Below are positions 32,330 through 36,865 of a DNA stretch of 36,865 nt, one piece after another. This DNA comes from a virus. How positions within the stretch are numbered: position 1 is the stretch's first letter; every line of letters begins with the position of its first letter. Below the pieces are notes generated by a model. That model was not told the DNA's origin. It saw only the letters and a program-made list of their open reading frames with translations, and made no database searches. Both the position numbers and the translations under genes were made by a program. The stretch is taken from the IMG/VR virus record IMGVR_UViG_3300049846_000562, positions 1-36,865 of that record. One strand, written 5' to 3'.

Positions 32330-33205
32330 ATGAAGTTAGTAGAATTATTTTCAGGTATAGGTGGATTTGCAAAAGGGCTTTCTGATGCAGGTATTGAAAT
32401 TACAGACCACCAATTTAGTGAGGTTAATAAACACGCAATCGCAAACTATAAATACAATTATGAAAATGCAAAATACATTGGAGCAGTTGAAGATGTTTCC
32501 AGAATCAACGGAGCAGACATTATCACTTTCGGAAGTCCGTGCCAAAATTTTAGTTTACTTGGAAACCAACAAGGACTTGAAGGAAGTAAAAGCGTTCTTA
32601 TCGGGGAAGCAATTAGGATTATTGATGAAAGCAGACCACGCATTTTTATTTGGGAAAATGTTAAAGGAGCTTTCTCCACAAATGATAGCACAGATTTTTG
32701 GGCAGTCGTTCAAAGGTTTGCCAACATTGGGGGATATAGATTGCAATGGCAACTGTGTAATTCAAATTGGTTTTTACCCCAAAACAGAGAACGAATATTC
32801 CTTGTCGGAATATGTGAGGCAATCGGAGGAGAATGTTTCCCTATCACGGGAGAAAGCAGAAAAGATAAAATCAATGCTTCAATTAGAGCCATTAGTTACA
32901 CAAGAGATGCAAAAGGGAAGTTATTAGGATATAACTACCGAAAACATTTTAATACAATACATACTTCAACGGGTAGCGGTGGGAACACTGACCAATACCT
33001 AAATAGTTATGGAGAGATTAGAAGATTAGGAATAAGAGAATGTGAAGCTTTGCAGGGGTTTGATAGAGATTGGACAAGAAAAGGAAATTACGATGGTGAA
33101 ATAAAAATTATTCCATTAACAGAAAGGCGAAAGCTCGTAGGTAATGCAGTAACAACAAATGTAGTAAAAGCAATAGGAACTAAAATTTTAGAAATATGGA
33201 ACTGA
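32330..33205 (+). CDS. DNA (cytosine-5) methyltransferase
   Basis: A 291-residue m5C methylase with all main motifs: I LFSGIGGFAKGL (6-17), IV GSPCQNFSLLGNQQGLEG with catalytic Cys71, VI WENVKG (108-113), VIII QNRERIFLVG, IX RECEALQGFDRDW and X LVGNAVTTNVV. The target-recognition region is short. No cognate restriction gene is adjacent, so it is a solitary methylase, probably protecting phage DNA from host restriction. It is the main gene of unit 2. A 188-codon overlapping frame from 32361 is a shadow. Confidence 0.95.
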   Translation: MKLVELFSGIGGFAKGLSDAGIEITDHQFSEVNKHAIANYKYNYENAKYIGAVEDVSRINGADIITFGSPCQNFSLLGNQQGLEGSKSVLIGEAIRIIDESRPRIFIWENVKGAFSTNDSTDFWAVVQRFANIGGYRLQWQLCNSNWFLPQNRERIFLVGICEAIGGECFPITGESRKDKINASIRAISYTRDAKGKLLGYNYRKHFNTIHTSTGSGGNTDQYLNSYGEIRRLGIRECEALQGFDRDWTRKGNYDGEIKIIPLTERRKLVGNAVTTNVVKAIGTKILEIWN

Positions 33206-33405
33206 AATACAAAGTATCAATTAAAATAGGTAAAGACACCTATAAAACAACTGTGGTTACATCAACGGACTATCCTGATGCAGCGGATTTAAATGATGAA
33301 ATTGATGACCAAATTTTAGAATACTTGCATACAGAAATAAGTTATGCAATAAGAGAGGATATTAAAAAGAAGCAGGAACTCTCTGTGCCCTCTTTAAAAA
33401 AATGA
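33196..33405 (+). CDS. Small partner protein of the m5C methylase unit, 69 aa
   Basis: It starts 10 nt inside the methylase gene and belongs to the same cassette. It reads MELKYKVSIKIGKDTYKTTV, then an acidic DAADLNDEIDDQILEYLHTE helix and a Lys-rich end: beta strands followed by a helix. An accessory role to the methylase is possible but unsupported by motifs. It is followed 23 nt later by the unit end. Confidence 0.6.
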   Translation: MELKYKVSIKIGKDTYKTTVVTSTDYPDAADLNDEIDDQILEYLHTEISYAIREDIKKKQELSVPSLKK

Positions 33406-33421
33406 TGGAAAAATTTATTTC

Positions 33422-33523
33422 CTATAACGGATTAGGGCTTTGCGAAGAAGCCAATAAAAAAATAAGAAGATGAAAAATTTACTCGATGAAACAAAAGGCT
33501 TTTTTGCAAAGCCATTGTTAACG
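33422..33523 (+). repeat. attC-like site, units 2/3 of array 2
   Basis: Outer ends CTATAAC (33422-33428) and GTTAACG (33517-33523). GGCTTTGCGAAGAAGCC (33436-33452) pairs with GGCTTTTTTGCAAAGCC (33497-33513), 15 of 17 plus wobble. Spacers are 7 and 3 nt. The loop contains the ATG of the next gene. Confidence 0.82.
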
Positions 33524-33724
33524 GCTGGTGTTATCGAATGTTCTCATACTAAAGTTAGTGATATTTGGTACACCGATAATCTGCCTTTTATTACAGGTGA
33601 TAGCAGTAGATTTTATACTGGATATTGTGAACATTGTGAGAAAATGGTATATGGAAGAACTGGCAGAATTAGAATAAGGTGGAATTATGATAGAAACAAA
33701 ACATTCGATGACACTTGCCGTTAA
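33470..33724 (+). CDS. Cassette gene with start codon inside the attC-like loop
   Basis: An 84-residue frame. The first 16 residues are encoded by the loop and right arm of the hairpin. The unit itself begins at residue 17 (LTAGVIECSHTKVSD). The C-x-H and later CEHCEKMV cysteines form a likely zinc ribbon, followed by RTGRIRIRWNYDR. No ATG lies between the unit start and the conserved cysteines, so translation probably relies on the ATG supplied by the joint, or on a non-ATG start. The stop TAA lies in the unit's AAC end (33722-33724). Confidence 0.55.
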   Translation: MKNLLDETKGFFAKPLLTAGVIECSHTKVSDIWYTDNLPFITGDSSRFYTGYCEHCEKMVYGRTGRIRIRWNYDRNKTFDDTCR

Positions 33725-33850
33725 CGTTCAGGACTTACCGAAGGCGGGGGATTTTAACCACTAAACTAAATACGAAGAGATGATTTTCAAACAAGCACAA
33801 ATGTTCATACGAGGCAGAGAACCCCCGCTTTTGGTAAGCTATTGTTGTAG
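33719..33850 (+). repeat. attC-like site, units 3/4 of array 2
   Basis: Ends CGTTAAC (33719-33725) and GTTGTAG (33844-33850). Arms CTTACCGAAGGCGGGGG (33734-33750) and CCCCCGCTTTTGGTAAG (33822-33838) pair along their length with two G-T wobbles. Spacers are 8 and 5 nt; the loop is about 70 nt, the longest of the set. Confidence 0.82.
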
Positions 33851-33886
33851 GTAGTAGGGATTTCACGCACCTAACTTTCTACGAAG

Positions 33887-34962
33887 CACGAAAGAAAAAA
33901 TTTAAGAAAAACGAATCATGGGCAAATCATTAAATCATTTAAACATGAAGTATTACCTATTAGCAATCGTGGCAATCGCAATCTTAGTTGGTTGCTTTTG
34001 GCTATTCAACCACGTAAACGCTTGGATAGGCATAATTGCATTTTTGCTTAGTGCAGGCGGTATAGTTCAATTCATTATTAACGAAGTAAAAAAAACAAAC
34101 AACAAAATGAAAAAAGTAACCTACATTTTATTTGGAGCAGTAATGCTCCTGACACTCGCAAGCTGCGAAAGAGTTGCACCTAACTATTATGGTGTGCTTA
34201 TGGAAAACTACGGTAAAAGCGGGAAAGGCGATTACTCAAAACAACAAGGGAGAGTTAACATAATGGCTCCCGGCACAGAGTTGTTTCAAGTGCCAGCATT
34301 TGAGCAAAGAGCCGAATTTACAAACGAGGACGGCACTAAAAGAGTGCTACAATTAAAAGCGGCAGACAATACGGCTTTTACAGCCAACCCGCTTTACAGC
34401 TACAAAGCACAGGAGGGAAAAGTAGTTGATTTAGTTTTCCAAAACGCCCGACTTGGGAGTGGTGATGACTTTATGAGAAACTTGGAGAACAACATACTTG
34501 AACCGCACATTTACGATTTAATAAAAGAGGAAAGCCGTAAATACACAACCGATACACTAATGGCAAGCGGTGGGTCGCTAAAGTTTGAAGAAAGGGTGCA
34601 AGAACTTGTAAAGAAATCATTTGATGAAAAAGGACTTGACCTGATTACATTCTCTGCGAACCTTGACTTTAGCGATAAAGTGAAAGCGAAGATTGACAGC
34701 CGAAACGAAGTGAACACAAACATTAGTGTTTTAGACCAACAAATAGCTGAACAGAAAAAGCGGAACGAGTTAGCCGAACTGAAAGCACAAGAGAACCTGA
34801 TACTTTCAAAAGGAATTACACAGCAACTTTTGCAACAGCAATTTATTGAAAAATGGAATGGAGCAACACCGCTTTATGGCAATATGCCTGTAACCTTAAT
34901 GAAGAAAGAATAATCATTAAATCATTAGCGGGTGGGGTTTTTCTTAAATTTTTTCTCTCACG
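33887..34962. repeat. Nested repeats flanking the SPFH-like gene in unit 4
   Basis: GAAAAAATTTAAGAAAAA (33894-33911) is repeated inverted and perfectly at 34938-34955. AATCATTAAATCATT (33925-33939) is repeated directly at 34912-34926. TCTACGAAGCAC (33878-33889) is repeated directly at 34969-34980. These lie inside the complementary cassette ends, so the gene is wrapped by several layers of repeats, perhaps from an older insertion. Confidence 0.8.
33918..34913 (+). CDS. Band 7/SPFH-like lipoprotein, possibly two joined genes
   Basis: A 331-residue frame. Residues 10-54 hold two hydrophobic segments (MKYYLLAIVAIAILVGC and WIGIIAFLLSAGGIVQFII). At Met64 (34107) a second signal begins: MKKVTYILFGAVMLLTLASC, a lipobox with Cys83. 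Then comes VAPNYYGVLMENYGKSG and a domain with VNIMAPGTELFQVPAFEQRA, LKFEERVQELVKKSFDEKGL and a long coiled tail (AEQKKRNELAELKAQENLIL), the layout of prohibitin/SPFH proteins. Translation may start at 34107, leaving 33918-34106 as a separate small membrane protein fused in frame. Codon use is richer in G+C than in the backbone. The role may be a membrane scaffold or defence-related factor. Confidence 0.65.
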   Translation: MGKSLNHLNMKYYLLAIVAIAILVGCFWLFNHVNAWIGIIAFLLSAGGIVQFIINEVKKTNNKMKKVTYILFGAVMLLTLASCERVAPNYYGVLMENYGKSGKGDYSKQQGRVNIMAPGTELFQVPAFEQRAEFTNEDGTKRVLQLKAADNTAFTANPLYSYKAQEGKVVDLVFQNARLGSGDDFMRNLENNILEPHIYDLIKEESRKYTTDTLMASGGSLKFEERVQELVKKSFDEKGLDLITFSANLDFSDKVKAKIDSRNEVNTNISVLDQQIAEQKKRNELAELKAQENLILSKGITQQLLQQQFIEKWNGATPLYGNMPVTLMKKE

Positions 34963-34994
34963 AAACTATCTACGAAGCACCTCACCCCTATTGC

Positions 34995-35087
34995 CTACAA
35001 CGGTATCGGGCTTGGCGAAGGTGGGCTTGTAGGATGCTCAAAGTTAGCAGGATGTGTCTGCCCACTTTTGCCAAACCCGTGTTATAT
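34995..35087 (+). repeat. attC-like site, units 4/5 of array 2
   Basis: Ends CTACAAC (34995-35001) and GTTATAT (35081-35087). CGGGCTTGGCGAAGGTGGGC (35007-35026) pairs with GCCCACTTTTGCCAAACCCG (35060-35079), 17 of 20 plus wobbles. Spacers are 5 and 1 nt, the loop 33 nt. This is the best-formed example. Confidence 0.85.
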
Positions 35088-35155
35088 GAAGTGCCGACTT
35101 ATTTACGATAAAGCCCAATTGGAACACTAAACAGAAAAACAAAAAGAAAAAAAGC

Positions 35156-35860
35156 GTGGGAAATAAAATACATAAACAAGATTGCCTTGAATTTTTAAGA
35201 GCAACACCTGATGAAACTTTTGATTTGATAGTTACATCACCGCCTTACAACTATGGTGGATTTAGTAGAAATGGCAGAGTAAAAAGCTATGATACCTATT
35301 CAGATGATATGCCTATTGAAGATTATCAAGATTGGATTGGTGATATACTGAAAGAATGTGCAAGGACTTTAAAACAAGGCGGTGCAATGTATTGGAATCA
35401 TAAAGGCAAATTTGAAGATTTTAGGTTTAAACATTGCTTTTGGATAATAGACAAATGTCCACTTTATTTTGCACAGCATATTGTTTGGAAATATCCTGCA
35501 TCGCCTGATGTTGCTAAAATAAAGTGGTATCCGAGAAAGGAAGATGTGTTCTATTTTACAAAAGGAAAGCCAAAATACTTTAATGAAGATATGGCAAGGA
35601 TAACAGATATATGGGAAATAAACCATCAAGAAGGCAACGAACACCCTGCACCATTTCCAATATCATTTGCTGAAAGGTGTATTTTGGCATCAAGTGAAAA
35701 AGGCGATTTGGTTTATGACCCTTTTATGGGAAGCGGAACTACTGCTGTTGCTTGTGTTAAAAATGATAGGCAATACATTGGAACTGAAATAAGCGAAAAG
35801 TATATTACAATGGCTAATAAAAAAATTGAAGGATATGCAAACCAAATTAGAATGTTTTAA
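35156..35860 (+). CDS. DNA methyltransferase, beta class (N4-cytosine / N6-adenine)
   Basis: A 234-residue enzyme starting at GTG 35156 (MGNKIHKQDCLEFLRATPDE is the usual family opening). Motif IV VTSPPYNYGG (residues 26-35) precedes motif I DPFMGSGTT (about 188-196), the order of the beta class. GAMYWNHKGKFEDF and WKYPASPDVAKIKWYPRKED make up the middle. Family members methylate N4 of cytosine or N6 of adenine. No restriction partner is visible, which suggests self-protection against host restriction. It is the anchor-proximal unit of array 2, as another methylase is in array 1. Confidence 0.92.
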   Translation: MGNKIHKQDCLEFLRATPDETFDLIVTSPPYNYGGFSRNGRVKSYDTYSDDMPIEDYQDWIGDILKECARTLKQGGAMYWNHKGKFEDFRFKHCFWIIDKCPLYFAQHIVWKYPASPDVAKIKWYPRKEDVFYFTKGKPKYFNEDMARITDIWEINHQEGNEHPAPFPISFAERCILASSEKGDLVYDPFMGSGTTAVACVKNDRQYIGTEISEKYITMANKKIEGYANQIRMF

Positions 35861-35934
35861 AAGTGCGGTGGCTTTTTTCTTTTTGTTTTTCCTTCACGGA
35901 ACTTCAATTGAAAACGGTCAGCAAGGCATTTCAT

Positions 35935-36003
35935 ATAACATCTGAATATACGAAAGTTTATTACTCTTAAATAACTAATAATGAATACAATAGAAGTAAA
36001 ATC
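35935..36003 (+). repeat. 69-bp direct repeat, copy 2 (array anchor)
   Basis: Identical to 28252-28320. On its left the cassette end GGCATTTCATATAAC runs into it, and on its right it continues into the 79-aa gene at 35981. This copy looks like the intact original because the gene that it starts is longer. Confidence 0.97.
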
Positions 36004-36220
36004 AAAGTGGTGGAGTGATAAATATAATATCGGAATAACTGAAAATAAAAATGTTTATAGGATTAATTCTGATAATTCTATTTCTGAATTAAATAGAGAA
36101 TATTCATGCAATAGATTAGTATGGAGAGTAAAAGGAGAAAATAATAGAATCGGTGAGAAAAGTTTAATGAAGTCTTTGATATTAAAAGAAAAAATAATAC
36201 AACAATATTTACCATTCTAA
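35981..36220 (+). CDS. Hypothetical protein, 79 aa
   Basis: The start and first codons (MNTIEVKS) lie in the 69-bp repeat. The protein continues KWWSDKYNIGITENKNVYRI and ends with a helix and QYLPF. A similar plan (YR strand, hydrophilic middle, charged helix, PF end) is seen in the 70-aa protein at 36639, so the two may be distant paralogues. No function is recognised. Confidence 0.6.
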   Translation: MNTIEVKSKWWSDKYNIGITENKNVYRINSDNSISELNREYSCNRLVWRVKGENNRIGEKSLMKSLILKEKIIQQYLPF

Positions 36221-36222
36221 CA

Positions 36223-36384
36223 ATGAAAATTAATATACAAGAAATATTAAAACAATTTGATAAACTTTATTTTTCAAAAGAAAATGAGAAATATAAGAAC
36301 AAAAGTATTAGGGTTATTGAGATAGAAGGAAAACTATATACACAGGAAGATTATATAAAATATGAATTAAATAAAAGAATATGA
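36223..36384 (+). CDS. Hypothetical protein, 53 aa
   Basis: A short frame starts with ATG 36223, 2 nt after the previous stop, and ends TGA 36382-36384, overlapping the next ATG by 4 nt. It reads MKINIQEILKQFDKLYFSKE ... EIEGKLYTQEDYIKYELNKR. Helical ends flank a strand. The junctions support translation. Confidence 0.6.
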   Translation: MKINIQEILKQFDKLYFSKENEKYKNKSIRVIEIEGKLYTQEDYIKYELNKRI

Positions 36385-36617
36385 CAACGAATAATACTAA
36401 AAAATACTACCGGAACAGTATGTATTTTCAAGACGAACTTAAAATAAAACAAATAGAAGATGATTTTTTTAACAACCAATTAACACCAAAACAAATATCT
36501 GAAAACTATAAGATAAATTATCATTTTTGGCGAGAAGGCAAATGTTGGCACATTCTCTGTCTTAAATTACCGCTAACATCTGTATTGTCGAAAGTTTTGT
36601 TATACTTAACTAATTGA
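36381..36617 (+). CDS. Hypothetical protein, 78 aa, possible HTH
   Basis: Coupled to the previous gene (ATGA). The segment IKQIEDDFFNNQLTPKQISE followed by NYKINYHFWREGKCW resembles the helix-turn-helix of small phage DNA-binding proteins: a turn around LTPKQISENY and a helix after it. The C terminus is hydrophobic. The family is not recognised. Confidence 0.5.
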   Translation: MTTNNTKKYYRNSMYFQDELKIKQIEDDFFNNQLTPKQISENYKINYHFWREGKCWHILCLKLPLTSVLSKVLLYLTN

Positions 36618-36638
36618 TATTTAATAATTAAACTATAA

Positions 36639-36851
36639 ATGAATATTGAAATTTATAAATTCAAACATACTGATGAAATATATTCCGACATGAAAGGAGT
36701 ATTTTATAGATTCAAAGATGATAAACCTATACCTATATGTTATCAAAATGGCAGAATCGCGATACGAGATAGAAATAAATTCTATGGAATAAAACGACTA
36801 AGAAAAAACGCATATAAAACAACAAAAGAACTAATAGATATACCATTTTAA
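36639..36851 (+). CDS. Hypothetical protein, 70 aa
   Basis: A basic protein, MNIEIYKFKHTDEIYSDMKG then VFYRFKDDKPIPICYQNGRI and YGIKRLRKNAYKTTKELIDI, ending in PF. Strands followed by a basic helix suggest a small nucleic-acid-binding fold. It resembles the 79-aa gene at 35981 in plan. Unknown function. Confidence 0.55.
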   Translation: MNIEIYKFKHTDEIYSDMKGVFYRFKDDKPIPICYQNGRIAIRDRNKFYGIKRLRKNAYKTTKELIDIPF

Positions 36852-36852
36852 T

Positions 36853-36865
36853 ATGAAAATAAATA
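36853..36865 (+). CDS. Start of a gene cut by the right edge
   Basis: ATG 36853 lies 1 nt after the previous stop and opens MKIN before the window ends. The same four residues start the gene at 36223, and the spacing is that of a real gene. It may be a paralogue or simply share the common Lys-Ile-Asn start. Confidence 0.4.

Larger units (their letters stand above)
32013..35939 (+). mobile_element. Integron-like cassette array 2 (five units, no integrase)
   Basis: Five units with complementary ends: 32013/32178 (GTTAGGCGTAGTGC vs GCATTACGCCTAAC, 13/14); 32274/33428 (TTATAGGAA vs TTCCTATAA, 9/9); 33517/33725 (GTTAACGGCTGGTG, 12/14); 33844/35001 (GTTGTAGG..., 14/17); 35081/35939 (GTTATATGAAGTGCC, 14/15). 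Each unit's two ends match each other and not those of other units, as in integron cassettes, where R'' of a cassette pairs with its own R' in the circle. Four hairpin joints lie between. Cargo: small WWN protein, m5C methylase with partner, zinc-ribbon protein, SPFH-like lipoprotein, N4/N6 methylase. The array stops at the 69-bp repeat. Confidence 0.78.

Noticed and set aside
32361-32927. A 188-codon plus-strand frame overlapping the m5C methylase gene
   Set aside because: The methylase frame has all catalytic motifs. The other frame has no domain and is explained by codon-phase shadowing.
33719-33850. Hairpin joints considered as ordinary Rho-independent terminators
   Set aside because: Loops of 33-70 nt, no T-run after the stem, and unit-specific complementary ends do not fit terminators. 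Real terminators in this genome (5832, 11419) have short loops and T-runs.
1-36865. Circular permutation or terminal repeat joining the window ends
   Set aside because: No repeat was seen between the first and last bases, and the partial frames at the two edges are not in phase for a direct join. It cannot be settled from the window.

Overview
The window looks like most of the genome of a tailed phage (Caudoviricetes, siphovirus-like, HK97-fold capsid) that infects a member of the Bacteroidota. The evidence is an AT-rich backbone, several host-type -7 boxes (TAnnTTTG) upstream of genes, no recognisable Shine-Dalgarno sites, and gene types typical of Bacteroidota phages: a DUF4373-type replication protein, a tail fibre with repeated GIGT-type motifs, an M15 peptidase beside a GTA-type holin, and a 25-kb block of tightly packed + strand genes with 1-4 nt overlaps. 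No integrase, phage repressor, DNA polymerase or tRNA was recognised, so the lifestyle is open. The first and last genes are cut by the window edges.

Layout. 0.1-0.8 kb: VRR-NUC nuclease and two tiny proteins. 0.86-5.8 kb: packaging and head (terminase small and large subunits, portal, prohead protease, major capsid protein), closed by a strong terminator. 5.9-10.4 kb: connector and fibre-like or appendage proteins. 10.5-11.4 kb: probable tail tube protein with its own promoter and terminator. 11.5-22.2 kb: tail genes (pre-tape-measure proteins, tape measure, distal tail and hub proteins, tail fibre). 22.2-23.6 kb: lysis. 23.6-25.0 kb: calcineurin-like phosphoesterase and small proteins. 25.0-25.7 kb: the only minus-strand gene (HNH-like), divergent from a small HTH gene. 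25.8-26.5 kb and 28.3-31.9 kb: early and replication genes (SSB-like protein, winged helix, DUF4373 protein behind a structured leader, DnaC-like loader). 36.0-36.9 kb: small unknown genes.

The most notable feature is a pair of integron-like gene-cassette arrays in this phage backbone, at about 26.5-28.26 kb and 32.0-35.94 kb. Genes there lie in units that start with a (G)TTRRR-type end and finish with the near-exact reverse complement of that same end (...AAC). Successive units are joined by imperfect hairpins with the arm consensus GGGCTTKGCGAAG, all with the same 3-4 nt asymmetry. This is the architecture of integron attC sites, but no integron integrase is present. Both arrays stop at exactly the same place, the first bases of a 69-bp perfect direct repeat (28252-28320 and 35935-36003), as if that repeat were the integration anchor. 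The clearest cargo is DNA methyltransferases (an m5C enzyme, a beta-class N4/N6 enzyme and a third Rossmann-type methyltransferase), plus a band-7/SPFH-like lipoprotein and several small unknown proteins. This suggests exchangeable anti-restriction and accessory cargo.

A second point of interest is a 5' leader of about 100 nt (30481-30582) before the DUF4373 replication gene. It begins at the predicted transcription start, has a perfect 10-bp stem, and can form a pseudoknot that would cover the region just upstream of the start codon.
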